Shown here: positions 40,935 through 52,429 of the stretch, piece after piece
Layout: the number at the start of each line of letters is the position of its first letter
How positions within the stretch are numbered: position 1 is the first letter of the stretch
NCBI GenBank assembly: GCA_030429735.1
Contig: JAUIET010000006.1
Location: forward strand, 186,001-250,000
Origin: Gammaproteobacteria bacterium
Lineage (GTDB): Bacteria > Pseudomonadota > Gammaproteobacteria > Pseudomonadales > JAUIET01
Direction of reading: 5' to 3'
DNA: 64,000 bases
Notes under the pieces: model-generated
Seen by the model: only the letters and a program-made list of their open reading frames with translations
Database searches by the model: none
What the model was told of the DNA's origin: nothing
Made by a program: the position numbers and the translations under genes

Positions 40935-41198
40935 TTGGCTAATTCGCCCCAGGCACGTAAAAGAGCTCGTCAGATCGTTAACCGCCGCGCATTGCGTATC
41001 GGGCAACGTTCAGCAATTCGCACAGCCATCAAGAAAGTGCATGCTGCGATCGCGACCGGTGACCAGGAAAAAGCCAAATTGGCATTTGTTGAAGCTCAGC
41101 CCATCATTGATCGTCTGGCAGACAAGCGAGTGATCCACAAAAACAAGGCCGCACGTCATAAAAGCCGCTTAACGGCGCACATCAAAGCAATGGCCTAA
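40935..41198 (+). CDS. rpsT: 30S ribosomal protein S20 (bS20)
   Basis: 87 residues. The sequence is typical: ANSPQARKRARQ...IRTAIKKV...HKNKAARHKSRL. S20 binds 16S rRNA early in 30S assembly. Translation starts at TTG (40935) behind an AGAGGACAGGA ribosome-binding region. The E. coli rpsT also uses UUG, which is linked to autogenous translational control, so this start is likely real and conserved. Monocistronic with its own strong promoter; convergent with proB. Confidence 0.97.
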   Translation: MANSPQARKRARQIVNRRALRIGQRSAIRTAIKKVHAAIATGDQEKAKLAFVEAQPIIDRLADKRVIHKNKAARHKSRLTAHIKAMA

Positions 41199-41267
41199 AC
41201 GATACCGGGAGTGAGGCAAGAACAACGGTTTGCTTATTAACCGATTGCCGCGTTCTCCCCTGTAGCA

Positions 41268-42391
41268 CTATAGCAGTACCAGGTTATCCCTGTGAATCAG
41301 CTCAGCGTCGCGAGGCTGAACATTTGCCTCGGCGATCTGCTCACGCGTTTTGCCAAGAATTTGAACCACTTCTTCCGCTGGCATAGCAACTAAACCCCGC
41401 GCTATTTCCTTACCTTCCGGGTTCAGGCAACTGACTACGTCGCCGATCGCAAACTGCCCCTCACAGCGGGTTACGCCCACAGGCAGCAAACTTCTGCCGG
41501 ATTTGGAAATCACCTTTACCGCACCGTGGTCCAACCAGAGTTTCCCTCGCGTGTTCGAATTTCCAGCAATCCATTGTTTTCGGGCAAGCGCCGGTTTGCG
41601 ATCTGCCGTCAAATGTGTGCCCAAGGCCTCGCCCGCATACAGGCGCAGTAACACATTTTCAGCTCTACCGCTGACGATATAGGTATCTGTTCCTGAGATC
41701 GCCGCTTGCCGGGCAGCCAGCACTTTGGTTCTCATCCCACCTCGACCCAGCGCCCCTGAACCTTCACCTGCTTTGGCAAGCAATGATTGATCCGATGCTT
41801 TCGCTTCGGTAATCAAGCGTGCGCCCGGGTCCTTACGCGGATCGGCCGTGAACAGACCCAGCTGGTCAGTCATGATCACCAGTCGATCGGCGTAAATAAT
41901 ATTCGCGACCAGCGCGGCAAGGCTATCATTGTCGCCAAAGCGAAGTTCTTCATTGGCTACAGTGTCGTTTTCATTAACCACCGGTACAACATCATACGCC
42001 AGCAGCGAGTTCAGCGTTTTACGCGCGTTCAGGTACCGCTGTCTGTTTCGGATATCGTCTTCGATCAGCAGCACCAGAGCAGTATGCGCCCCATAACTTT
42101 GAAACTGGGACTCCCATGCCTGAACGAGACCCATTTGCCCAACCGCGGCTGCGGCCTGCAATTTATGCAATTCTCGAGGGCGCCGTTGCCATCCCAGACG
42201 GCCACATCCTTCAGCCACAGAGCCGGAAGACACAATCACCACATCGATTCCATGGGTACGCAGTTGTTGCATCTGGGCGGCCCAATCGGCGATGGCCTCT
42301 TTAGCAAGGCCTAGCCCATCTTCGGTCAGCAGCGAACTGCCGAGTTTTACAACCCATCTTGGCCTGCGCTTTGACTCCGCCCCCTTACTCA

Positions 42392-42392
<1 letters not shown>
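41268..42392 (-). CDS. proB: Glutamate 5-kinase ProB with PUA domain
   Basis: Phosphorylates glutamate in the first, feedback-inhibited step of proline synthesis. 374 residues. The amino-acid kinase domain (about 12-260) has VVKLGSSLLT, SSGSVAEG, NENDTVANEELRFGDNDSLAALVA and GGMRTKV. A C-terminal PUA domain (about 285-365) follows. The ATG overlaps the obgE stop by one base (TGATG). The proA gene lies nearby on the same strand but in a separate unit. Confidence 0.96.
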
Positions 42393-43588
<1,196 letters not shown>

Positions 43589-43650
43589 TTACTCCCTGAA
43601 TACACGAACGCTTTGAATACGGAATTAGAACACACAAAAACAGGGTACAA

Positions 43651-43675
43651 AAAACCCCGCACGTGGCGGGGTTTC
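43651..43675 (-). terminator. Intrinsic terminator after rpmA
   Basis: On the minus strand a GC-rich stem (AACCCCGC pairing with GCGGGGTT around 43654-43673) is followed by a run of T (43655-43649). It sits 20 to 45 bases past the rpmA stop and upstream of obgE, so it separates ribosomal protein transcription from obgE-proB, perhaps incompletely. Confidence 0.8.
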
Positions 43676-43696
43676 TCCACGAATTGCAGCTCGCAT

Positions 43697-43954
43697 TTAG
43701 CCAGGCACAATGTTAACAAACTTACGATTCTTTGGCCCTTTCACGGCAAATTCTACAGTTCCAGTCGCCGTTGCGAACAGCGTGTAGTCCTTACCGCAAC
43801 GTACGTTTTCTCCCGGGTGGAAACGAGTACCACGCTGGCGAACAATAATAGTGCCTGCGTTCACTTCCTGACCGCCGAATCGTTTTACGCCCAGCCGTTT
43901 GGACTCCGAATCACGACCGTTTCTAGTACTGCCGCCTGCTTTTTTGTGTGCCAT
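43697..43954 (-). CDS. rpmA: 50S ribosomal protein L27 (bL27)
   Basis: 85 residues, typical L27: [18 protein letters not shown]...[27 protein letters not shown]. The N-terminal tail reaches the peptidyl transferase centre. Second gene of rplU-rpmA, 55 bases after rplU, followed by an intrinsic terminator. Confidence 0.97.
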   Translation of the reverse strand: MAHKKAGGSTRNGRDSESKRLGVKRFGGQEVNAGTIIVRQRGTRFHPGENVRCGKDYTLFATATGTVEFAVKGPKNRKFVNIVPG

Positions 43955-44009
43955 GTCGATTTAACTCCGTATGTCTCTGCTCAAGCTGCACAGCTCAAGC
44001 ATAGCCAGT

Positions 44010-44321
44010 TCAGGCAGATATACCTGTGATTTTGACCTGAGTGTACCACTGCCGGTGCCCGGCTCGCTTCATGTGGTGCTTTCGGCGTCTGAATTTAATG
44101 ATCTTGACCTTGTCGTGACGGCCATGCTCAAGCACCTCAGCGGTTACCTTGCTGCCCGCAACATAAGGGCTACCTACTTTCAGGTCAGCGCCCTCACCTA
44201 CTGCTAAAATTCTTTGAAAATCAACGCTTTGACCCGTCTCAACGTCCAATTTTTCAAGCTTGAGGGTATCGCCCTCTGTCACTCGGTGTTGTTTACCACC
44301 GCATTCAATAACCGCGTACAT
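44010..44321 (-). CDS. rplU: 50S ribosomal protein L21 (bL21)
   Basis: 103 residues from the ATG at 44321 ([14 protein letters not shown]), the standard start and length of bL21. Conserved [26 protein letters not shown] near the C-terminus. It binds 23S rRNA with L20. First gene of rplU-rpmA and divergent from ispB, the usual arrangement. Confidence 0.97.
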   Translation of the reverse strand: MYAVIECGGKQHRVTEGDTLKLEKLDVETGQSVDFQRILAVGEGADLKVGSPYVAGSKVTAEVLEHGRHDKVKIIKFRRRKHHMKRAGHRQWYTQVKITGISA

Positions 44322-44510
44322 AATCTGTCCGAATGATGACCTTTCAGGAAGGGCGCGAATTGTACGGAATATTGCGGAAGGCCGCAAGTGCCGTGTTCAC
44401 GGTAAATTGACCGTCACCGGCACAGAGTGCGCCAGTTGTTAGCGTCGAATACGGCGCTTCGATCTTGACTAATTTCACCACTGTTCATAGCATGCCCCAC
44501 CATCTCTCCA

Positions 44511-45500
44511 GTGACGCCATTTTCGCCTCGTATGAAAGCATTTTTACAGGCCCTCAAGCCCGAACTACAGTGCCTGAACGATGTGATTACAGCGCGACTG
44601 CGGTCTAAAGTGCCATTGGTTGAGGAAATAGGCGAACACTTGATTGCCGCCGGCGGAAAGCGTTTGCGCCCGCTGCTGACGATCATCTCGGCCAGATGCG
44701 TCGAGCCCGATCAGCCTACCCACCTTATTCACGACCTTGCCGCAGTTATCGAATTTTTGCACACCGCCACATTGCTGCATGACGATGTCATCGACGTCTC
44801 AGCTTTGCGTCGCGGGCGGCCTACCGCCAATGCCACATGGGGCAATGCGCCAAGTGTTCTTGTGGGCGACTTTTTGTATTCTCGCGCCTTTCAAATGCTG
44901 GTGGAGATTAACCACAGTGGTGTTATGGCGGAGTTGGCGGATACCACTAACCTGATTGCCGAAGGGGAAGTGCTGCAATTGACGCGTGCTGGCGACCCGG
45001 ATACCACTGAAGAGCAGTACATAGAAGTCATCCATTACAAGACAGCCAGGCTGTTTGAAGCGGCCGCGCGTTGCGGGGCATTGCTGGCGGGCGATAAATC
45101 CGAGCACGTCGCAGCACTGAGCCGTTATGGGCATTCAATTGGCATGGCATTCCAACTCATGGATGACTATCTGGATTACGCGGGTAATGCCGAGGTAATG
45201 GGTAAGAATGTGGGTGATGACCTGGCCGAAGGTAAACCCACCTTGCCACTGATCAAAGCCATGCAATTTGCGGAACAACACGACGCGACATTGATACGGA
45301 ACGCTATTGCGCAAAAATCCGGTGAGCACCTGCAGGCCATCTCTGCGTGCGTGCGCAACTGCGGAGCGCTGGATGCAACTGTTGAATTGGCGAAACATTA
45401 TACTGATAACGCACTTACAGCGCTTGCCACACTTCCGAATTCACCGGCCAAGCATCAATTGCAGACGCTTGCCGCGCTGGCTGTTAACAGAGAGTCTTGA
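44511..45500 (+). CDS. ispB: Octaprenyl (polyprenyl) diphosphate synthase
   Basis: Builds the side chain of ubiquinone or menaquinone from FPP and IPP. 329 residues from GTG 44511; an ATG at 44532 is an alternative. The first Asp-rich motif is LLHDDVIDVSALRRGRPT and the second is QLMDDYLDYAG, with GGKRLRPLL near residue 47. The length and position divergent from rplU match IspB. The product chain length (C40 or other) cannot be determined by eye. Confidence 0.94.
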   Translation: MTPFSPRMKAFLQALKPELQCLNDVITARLRSKVPLVEEIGEHLIAAGGKRLRPLLTIISARCVEPDQPTHLIHDLAAVIEFLHTATLLHDDVIDVSALRRGRPTANATWGNAPSVLVGDFLYSRAFQMLVEINHSGVMAELADTTNLIAEGEVLQLTRAGDPDTTEEQYIEVIHYKTARLFEAAARCGALLAGDKSEHVAALSRYGHSIGMAFQLMDDYLDYAGNAEVMGKNVGDDLAEGKPTLPLIKAMQFAEQHDATLIRNAIAQKSGEHLQAISACVRNCGALDATVELAKHYTDNALTALATLPNSPAKHQLQTLAALAVNRES

Positions 45501-45720
45501 GAGGCACGACGCTTATCGCAGCCTGAACGCTGTTCATGGCAACCAGGCGTGGAATCAAGTACCGACTAACAAGACTGCTTCAGAAAAATGCGCGCAAATT
45601 CCTGACGATAAGGCGTTCTCAAGCTGAAAAAATTGCCCAAAATATAAGCAATCGTCCGTTTATGTGACGCTTTATGGCATACTTTGCGTACCTTAACCCC
45701 GCTTCAATGGTAATAGACTG

Positions 45721-47994
45721 ATGGATTCGTCAGAAGGTCGCACCGTGGTAGATGACTCGCAGTCCTCAACACTCAGAGCTCTACCTGGTGTGGTTGCTCA
45801 AGTGCGTGATTCAGCCACCAGCAGCCTTTCAAATCACTTGAATCGCATGTTTGCGAGCTGTGACGACGTGTTCTTTGAGCTTGCGCAAACTGCTCACTCA
45901 AATAACGAACAAAACACCTTTTTTGAGGCAATGCGAGAAATTCGTCTAAAGAAAGACGGCGTAATCGCACGGTTTATTGGCCAGTTTGAGAAGCAATTTT
46001 TAGAGCTGCGGAAAAGCCGGCATGCTGGCGCAATAGATGCGAAAAAGCCAGGCTCGGCCGATGCGTTGGACCTGGTGCAAACAGAAGAGATGGAATCCAG
46101 TGTGGCGATCACCAGTATGGTGACACGCGCGCGTCTCGATTGTCAGAATCAGCTCTACCATTTGGCCAAACGTCTTGACTACCTTCTGGTCGACGTCAGC
46201 ATCGATGAGCGAAACAACCCCCTTGACCCGCAACAAATTGGCAATGCCTTCAAGTCAGCGTGCGATATTCTGGACCTGGACATCGCTGCACGCCTGGTGC
46301 TGTTCAAGCATTTCGAGAAAACCGTTACGCGCGAGTTTCACACCTTGATTGCGACAGCGAACCAACAGCTCATCAACGCGGGCGTATTGCCGAAGGTTTC
46401 TCACAAAATACAAAAAACAAAGTCTGAATATCAGGCTGGCGCACAGCCCTCTGATCAGACACCTGTACGGTCAAAAACGGCACCGGCACCGCACGCAGAG
46501 CGCCAATTCAGCCAGCAGTTTAGTGAACTCAGCGAACTGCTGCGCAGTGTTCGCGAGCTGGCTATTTCCGGTAATCTCGGATTTCCGTTGTTCCTGAGCA
46601 CCGGTGCAGGCCCTGCCCTGGACAGCGACGAGCTGACCTCAATACTAACCCAACTGCAGCGCGAAAATCCGCTTAAGCAAAGTGGTGCGGAGCTGCTCAA
46701 GCCACAACTTGATTTACGAAGCCTGCTGACCCAAGCACTACAGCAACGCCAATCCAAAGGCGAGAAAACCCGTGTTGGCAAGTCAGATGAAGACGTCATT
46801 AATTTGATTGCGATGTTCTTTGATTTCGTGCTGGATGACAAGAACCTGCCGATACAAGTACAGGCCCTGATCAGTAGACTGCAAATTCCGGTGTTAAAAA
46901 TTGCTTTGCGTGACAAGAAGTTTTTCAGCTCTAGCAGCCATCCGGCGCGCAGGCTAATCAATGAAGTGGTTGCCGCGGGTATTGGCTTGAGTGACAAGGA
47001 AACCGAGAGCAAAACCGCCCTGGTCGCCAAGATTTCTCAGATTGTGCATGATATTCACGATCACTATGAAGATGGTGACGCTGTGTTTTTAACGAGCCTT
47101 GAAGTGCTGCGTACTTTCAGAAAACAAGAAGACCAACGCGCCTCGAAGATCGAAAAGCGTACCAGCGAAGCCGCAGAAGCAGAAGCAAAAACGCGGCATA
47201 CCAAGGCCATGATCGAAGATCTGGTGCTTGAACGTTTGGGCAATGTTGAAATACCTCAACAAATACAGGACTTCGCGGTTGGCGAATGGCAGCAAGTGTT
47301 GTTGTTGGCCAAGCTCAAACACGGTAACGACAGTACCGAGTGGAACGAGGCACTGCAAACTCTGGATGACTTAATTTGGTCGTCGCAACGCCACGACGAT
47401 GAAAAATCACAGCGACGTCTGCAACGCATCATTCCAGACTTGCAGACCAGGCTTCAACATTGGCTGGCTACGGCCAAGCCTACTGATGAACACGCACGCG
47501 AATGCCTGGCACCCATTGTGTCTGTGTTTGAAAGCTTGTTGAATCCTGCAGATGCTGAGTCAGTGGGCAGAGGCAAGTTAGGCGCTCATCACAAGCAAGC
47601 GTTGCAGGCCACACCAAGAGATGAAAAGCCTTGGAAAGAGATGACCGCCGTTGAACGCCAACAAGTGCAGTACCAAGCGCTAACCTATGATTTCATACGC
47701 AAAGCCGATGAAATTCCTATTGGCAGCTGGATCCTGTTCGGTAAAACGGCGCACGGTGACTCCATACGCTGCAAGCTCGCGGCAAAAATAGAAACCAGTG
47801 ATACTTTTGTATTCGTTAATCGCGCGGGCTTCAAAATTGCGGAGAAGAAGCGTAAGGAATTTGCGCATAATTTGCAGGAAGGTAGAGCACAAGTATTGCA
47901 GCAAGAGTGGTTTTTTGATCGAATAATGAGCAAAGTCAGCGCCAGACTCCTTAAGCACGCGACAGAGCAACGCAATCTGGTACAGCCCGCATAA
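45721..47994 (+). CDS. DUF1631-family protein, long form A
   Basis: 757 residues, mostly helical and soluble, no signal peptide. The N-terminal part carries CDDVFFELAQTAHSNNEQNTFFEAMREIR; the middle has MFFDFVLDDKNLPIQVQALISRLQIPVLKIALRDKKFF; coiled-coil-like charged helices follow. The C-terminal 90 residues (PIGSWILF...RCKLAAKIETSDTFVFVNRAGFKIAE) look like a small beta-barrel resembling a degenerate PilZ fold. Function unknown. It is about as similar along its length to the 48079 protein as a tandem duplicate would be, and the pair precedes prsK-prsR on the same strand. Confidence 0.86.
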   Translation: MDSSEGRTVVDDSQSSTLRALPGVVAQVRDSATSSLSNHLNRMFASCDDVFFELAQTAHSNNEQNTFFEAMREIRLKKDGVIARFIGQFEKQFLELRKSRHAGAIDAKKPGSADALDLVQTEEMESSVAITSMVTRARLDCQNQLYHLAKRLDYLLVDVSIDERNNPLDPQQIGNAFKSACDILDLDIAARLVLFKHFEKTVTREFHTLIATANQQLINAGVLPKVSHKIQKTKSEYQAGAQPSDQTPVRSKTAPAPHAERQFSQQFSELSELLRSVRELAISGNLGFPLFLSTGAGPALDSDELTSILTQLQRENPLKQSGAELLKPQLDLRSLLTQALQQRQSKGEKTRVGKSDEDVINLIAMFFDFVLDDKNLPIQVQALISRLQIPVLKIALRDKKFFSSSSHPARRLINEVVAAGIGLSDKETESKTALVAKISQIVHDIHDHYEDGDAVFLTSLEVLRTFRKQEDQRASKIEKRTSEAAEAEAKTRHTKAMIEDLVLERLGNVEIPQQIQDFAVGEWQQVLLLAKLKHGNDSTEWNEALQTLDDLIWSSQRHDDEKSQRRLQRIIPDLQTRLQHWLATAKPTDEHARECLAPIVSVFESLLNPADAESVGRGKLGAHHKQALQATPRDEKPWKEMTAVERQQVQYQALTYDFIRKADEIPIGSWILFGKTAHGDSIRCKLAAKIETSDTFVFVNRAGFKIAEKKRKEFAHNLQEGRAQVLQQEWFFDRIMSKVSARLLKHATEQRNLVQPA

Positions 47995-48078
47995 GCGCTC
48001 GATAAAGCCTTCCCTCGCTTAGACAAAAGACCTAATCAAGGCTATTTTTAAAGTTGTTATTCCAGGTCTGAAAATGCA

Positions 48079-50262
48079 GTGCCCCACTCCGCTAGCAAGC
48101 CATCGGCAGACATAAAACAACTGCCATCACCGATCGTTGACGTACGCGATAACGCCGCGGCCTCACTTGAAAAGCTGCTCCATTCTTTTTTTCTGCATTG
48201 TGATGACGCTTTGTTTGAACTCGCCGAAACCGCCGGCAACAACTCCCTGCAGAACATCTATTTTGAGGCCATGCGAGAGCTTCGCATTCATTCGTCCAGC
48301 CTCACTGACAATATTATCCAGCAGTTTCAGGCGGCGTTCACTGGCAACGCCGATGTCGCAGGTAAAAAGAGTGAGACCAGGCTCGCCGATATAGATGCTG
48401 ATGAAGTATCGCTGGAGCTGGTTGGCAACGATGCGCTGGAAGCATCCGTTATCGTACAAACGATCGTAAATCGATCTCGCCTCAAGTGTGCAGAGTCCTT
48501 GATGAAATTCAGTGCCAGATTTCAGCACTTGATGGGCATTCGTGGGCTTGATGAAGATAGCAGCCCGCTGGACCCCGGCACTCTAATGGAGGTCTTTACC
48601 CGTCAGTGCGAAGCTCTTGATATGGAACAGAAGGCCAGGCTCAAATTGTTTGAGCGCTTTGGACAGCAGGTGATTGAGCATTTGGGTGAGCTTGTTGAGG
48701 CAGCAAATCAAACCTTGATTAGCGCCGGTGTACTGCCGGATCTTAAGCTACGAACCCGCAATGCAGACAGGAACCCTCTGGCGCACCGGAAACCAAGCAC
48801 TGCCGTTGACGAGCAACCCAAACCTGCCGACATTGATGATGAGCTGATTCAATTGGTCTCTGCACTCAGGCAGAACCCGACTACTCGACAAAACCTGATC
48901 AACCTGGCCCAGTTCTCTAACGGTGCGGTGCTGTCCAGCCCGGAACTCTCGGGATTGCTTTCGAACATAGAAAACCTGGGCATTGATACTCGGCACAGCG
49001 ACGCCAGCGCAGACAATATCAACGTACTGCCTGATGTATTGCAATCGCTGTTAAAGGCGAGACAAGAGCAGGGGCAACCTACCACCTTGCATTCCGCTGA
49101 CGAAAACACGATCAACCTTGTCAGTATGTTCTTTGACTTCGTGCTAGACGACGAAGCCTTACCTGTTGATATGCAGGCATTGCTGGCTAGATTGCAGATC
49201 CCCGTCTTAAAAGTAGCGCTGAGGGACAAATATCTGTTCACCACTCGAGAACATCCCTTGCGCCACTTGGTCAACGAGCTTGCACATGCCAGTTACGGGC
49301 GCGATATTGGCAAGCAGGAACACGAAGCGTTCTACGCGTTGGCCAACCGAATAGTACAGAAACTTATCGAAAATACTGAAGCGGTTGATGCTGATTTTCA
49401 GGTCCTGCTGGTAGACCTCCAGGATTTGCTCCATGAAGAGGCTCAGAAATCCCAGGCCATAGAGCAGCGAGTCAGCCAGTCTGCAAGAAATAACGCCTTA
49501 ACTCGCCATGCTCGGGAAAAGGTCAGCATTGTACTCAGTGAAAAATTCAAACATAAACGCGTACCAGCTGTCGTTAGCGACTTTCTGCATCGTCATTGGC
49601 AGAAGTTAATGCTGCACAACTATCTAAATTATGGTGAACAAAGCAGCGAGTGGCTTGAATCGGAACAATTGGCCGATGACTTACTGTGGACTGCGCAGGC
49701 GCACCGGGATGAACGTTCAAGGAAGCGGCTTGAACGACTGCTGCCCGAATTGTACGGGACCATTGAGAAGTATCTATCAAGCTACCAGCAGGCGGATCAA
49801 AGCTGGAAGCAGGCATTGGTTGATATGCGCGAGCTGCACAAACTGATTTTGGCGGATGACATCGAGGCCATCGAGTTAAGTCCAGGCGCGATAGCGGAGG
49901 ACCATCAAGACCACGAAGCGAATAAAGACTCCTGGGAGATGAGCTCCGAGCAACCGTTGCCGGAATTTCGCTACTTGAAGACCATCAATGAGTTGCGTGA
50001 AGGCGACTGGATTCGCCTTAAACTCAATGAACAGTGCCCGGGTAAGTACTGCAAGGTCTCCGCGTTCCTTGATACTGAAGATAGCGTATTACTGGTTAAC
50101 CGATTCGGCGCGCGGTTCGCCATATTGCCAAGACGTGATTTGGCCCAAAGCCTTCAGGATGGTCGCTTAAAGATCGTTGAAGACACACCTTTGTTCGATC
50201 TTGCAGTTGCCAGCATTTCCAATAAACTGATTAACGCCGCGAACGAAAACAAGCTGGAATAA
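48079..50262 (+). CDS. DUF1631-family protein, long form B
   Basis: 727 residues from GTG 48079 (no ATG in the first 80 codons). It shares with its upstream neighbour CDDALFELAETAGNNSLQNIYFEAMRELR, MFFDFVLDDEALPVDMQALLARLQIPVLKVALRDKYLF and the C-terminal barrel-like segment (REGDWIRLKLN...CKVSAFLDTEDSVLLVNRFGARFAI). A weak AGG lies 12 bases before the start. It follows form A by 84 bases and is 112 bases before prsK, so a shared transcription unit is possible. No catalytic motif is recognised; a structural or signalling role is inference. Confidence 0.85.
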   Translation: MPHSASKPSADIKQLPSPIVDVRDNAAASLEKLLHSFFLHCDDALFELAETAGNNSLQNIYFEAMRELRIHSSSLTDNIIQQFQAAFTGNADVAGKKSETRLADIDADEVSLELVGNDALEASVIVQTIVNRSRLKCAESLMKFSARFQHLMGIRGLDEDSSPLDPGTLMEVFTRQCEALDMEQKARLKLFERFGQQVIEHLGELVEAANQTLISAGVLPDLKLRTRNADRNPLAHRKPSTAVDEQPKPADIDDELIQLVSALRQNPTTRQNLINLAQFSNGAVLSSPELSGLLSNIENLGIDTRHSDASADNINVLPDVLQSLLKARQEQGQPTTLHSADENTINLVSMFFDFVLDDEALPVDMQALLARLQIPVLKVALRDKYLFTTREHPLRHLVNELAHASYGRDIGKQEHEAFYALANRIVQKLIENTEAVDADFQVLLVDLQDLLHEEAQKSQAIEQRVSQSARNNALTRHAREKVSIVLSEKFKHKRVPAVVSDFLHRHWQKLMLHNYLNYGEQSSEWLESEQLADDLLWTAQAHRDERSRKRLERLLPELYGTIEKYLSSYQQADQSWKQALVDMRELHKLILADDIEAIELSPGAIAEDHQDHEANKDSWEMSSEQPLPEFRYLKTINELREGDWIRLKLNEQCPGKYCKVSAFLDTEDSVLLVNRFGARFAILPRRDLAQSLQDGRLKIVEDTPLFDLAVASISNKLINAANENKLE

Positions 50263-50374
50263 ACTTGCCTGTCGTTGGAAGCGCTTTAGCGACAGTATTA
50301 CCACATTCCACCCTGTCTGTTTATTGCATAATTAGATCTCAACTCATAACGCTGGCCGTTCAGAGCCCACTGCA
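50263..50374 (+). promoter_or_regulatory. prsK upstream region with hairpin and weak sigma-54-like motif
   Basis: A 6-bp inverted repeat (CTGTCG 50269-50274, CGACAG 50290-50295) encloses TGGAAGCGCTTTAGC (50276-50290), which has GG and GC at the 12-base separation of sigma-54 promoters but mismatches elsewhere. No T run follows, so it is a poor terminator. Confidence 0.25.
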
Positions 50375-52429
50375 ATGCCCATCGATCAATTTGCCGTAAC
50401 CAGCCATAGTGCGGCCAGCTTGCTGTTTATCGCATTGGCGTTTTTTTTCATACGTCCCTGGCGTGAAGGAATCTACTCGCCGCTATTCATACTTGCCAGC
50501 CTGATCACTGCTTGCTGGCACTTTAGCGCGCCGTCGAACCCGACCGCACAACCGGCTGCACTGACTCAGGTTTTGGCAACACTGCACTATGCCGCCTGGG
50601 TAACAGCACTGCTTGCGACACTGCTTATCCATGTGGCGGATGAGGAGGGTCGAAAACGTTTATTACCCGTCTATGCCCTGCTCGGCTTGCTGATGCTCAT
50701 TGGCGCGTTGCTGGCACCATACCTTCTTATCAGTGAAAAGGCTGCTACTGCCCTGAACGCACTGATCTGGGCCAATTTATTGTTGGGCCTGCTAGGTATT
50801 ATTGTTGTGGAACAGGTTCTGCGAAATACGCTTGACCGACAGAAACAAGCTGTCTTGTTTCTGTGCATCGGCACGGCCTTGTTTTTCGTATTTGACGTTG
50901 TGTTTTACGCCAATGCGCTTCTGTTTAATCGAATTGACCCTTCTATTGAGGAGTTCCGTCCCATCGTTAATCTGGTGGCCGGTATCAGCTTGCTGTTTGC
51001 AACCACGCGAAGCCAATACAGCAGCCGCGTTAGCATCTCCCGAAAAGTGGTTTTTTACAGCGCAAGCCTTATTATTGCGGGTATATTCTTGTTTGTGATG
51101 GCTGCCACGGCCTACTATATAAAAGCGTTTGGGGGCAGCTGGGGCGCTATTTTGCAGGTTGCTCTGCTGGTTGGCACCGGCACCACAATGATAATTCTCT
51201 TCACCTCACCCAATCTGCGCTCGTCGATACGTGTATTTATCAATAAGAACTTCTTTATGCATAAATACGACTATCGGACTGAGTGGTTGAACCTGATTAA
51301 TATTTTGTCTCAGCCTTCCGCAGACAAGGATGAGAAGGCGATAGCTCTGGATGCTGCATGCGCTGTATTTCATGCAAATTCCGCATTTCTTTGGTTACGC
51401 AATGAGGATGACTTTCGGTTCGCAGCCGGCACCATGGACAACATAGAGCCCTTACCTTCGATTCCTGCTGATAGCGATTTTGGCGAACTGTTGGCCGCAG
51501 ATTGGGTATTTCACCCACGCGGCAATCAACGAAACAATGCCAATCACAATCAAGCCCTTCCCGGGTGGCTTTCTCAAATGAACGATATATGGGTTGTGGT
51601 GCCGCTAATCGCACAACAGAGACTGATGGGCTTTATTTCGCTCTGCCGTCAGGATAATGCGACTAATCTTAGTTGGGAAGATCTGGATGTACTGAAAACG
51701 GTAGGTCGACAACTGGGCAGCTACCTGGCGCTACACGTTGCAGCAGAACAAATTGCCCAGTCGAAGCAATTTGACACCTACAACAAGTTAACGGCGTTTA
51801 TCATGCACGATCTGAAGAACCTGATCGCACAGCAAGCCCTCGTGGTAGAAAACGCGAAAAAACACAAGGAAAACCCTGCATTTGTTGAAGATGCCATTAA
51901 AACCATTGAAAACTCTGTCGCACGAATGAGTAATTTGCTCAGCAAAATGCAGCAGAGAGGACCTTCTACCACTCGAAGCCTGGAACTTAATCGGATTCTA
52001 TTGGAGTCGGTGAATAAGTGCAGAGATAAGAAACCGGCACCGTCACTGCGAATGGGCAATGAGTCGGTCTGGGTGTCGGGAGACCACGACCACCTGGTTA
52101 TGATCTTTGCTCACGTTATAAAAAATGCGCAAGAGGCTACGCCGAGCAATGGATTTGTTGATGTATTTATTGAGCAGAGCGAACAAAAAGTGCTGGTGAC
52201 CGTGGAAGACAATGGTCAAGGTATGAATGAGGATTTTATTAAGGATCGATTGTTCAAGCCTTTTGACACTACAAAATCCGGTCAGGGAATGGGTATTGGC
52301 GTTTTTCAAACAAGAGAATACATACGCAACCTGGGTGGTGATGTTAAGGTTCAAAGCACGGAAGGCGTGGGTACCACTTTTTGCATTTCTATGCCGATCG
52401 TAGAGGAACATATACAACATGTCGGATAA
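50375..52429 (+). CDS. prsK: PrsK-type membrane histidine kinase (PEP-CTERM/exosortase-associated)
   Basis: 684 residues. Seven to nine hydrophobic helices (about 10-290), then a GAF-like region (about 310-460), a dimerisation helix with probable phospho-acceptor His478 (FIMHDLKNLIAQ), and a HATPase domain with N-box HVIKNAQEATP and DNGQGM G-box. The architecture and start (SLLFIALAFFFIRPWREGIYSPLFILASLITACWHF) match PrsK, described with PrsR in bacteria carrying exosortase-linked polysaccharide loci. It probably senses an envelope signal and controls PrsR. Its end overlaps prsR by 11 bases. Confidence 0.88.
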   Translation: MPIDQFAVTSHSAASLLFIALAFFFIRPWREGIYSPLFILASLITACWHFSAPSNPTAQPAALTQVLATLHYAAWVTALLATLLIHVADEEGRKRLLPVYALLGLLMLIGALLAPYLLISEKAATALNALIWANLLLGLLGIIVVEQVLRNTLDRQKQAVLFLCIGTALFFVFDVVFYANALLFNRIDPSIEEFRPIVNLVAGISLLFATTRSQYSSRVSISRKVVFYSASLIIAGIFLFVMAATAYYIKAFGGSWGAILQVALLVGTGTTMIILFTSPNLRSSIRVFINKNFFMHKYDYRTEWLNLINILSQPSADKDEKAIALDAACAVFHANSAFLWLRNEDDFRFAAGTMDNIEPLPSIPADSDFGELLAADWVFHPRGNQRNNANHNQALPGWLSQMNDIWVVVPLIAQQRLMGFISLCRQDNATNLSWEDLDVLKTVGRQLGSYLALHVAAEQIAQSKQFDTYNKLTAFIMHDLKNLIAQQALVVENAKKHKENPAFVEDAIKTIENSVARMSNLLSKMQQRGPSTTRSLELNRILLESVNKCRDKKPAPSLRMGNESVWVSGDHDHLVMIFAHVIKNAQEATPSNGFVDVFIEQSEQKVLVTVEDNGQGMNEDFIKDRLFKPFDTTKSGQGMGIGVFQTREYIRNLGGDVKVQSTEGVGTTFCISMPIVEEHIQHVG

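Noticed and set aside
45655-45712. TGGCATACTTTGC before the first long DUF1631 gene as a sigma-54 promoter
   Set aside because: GG and GC are two bases too close for a sigma-54 promoter.
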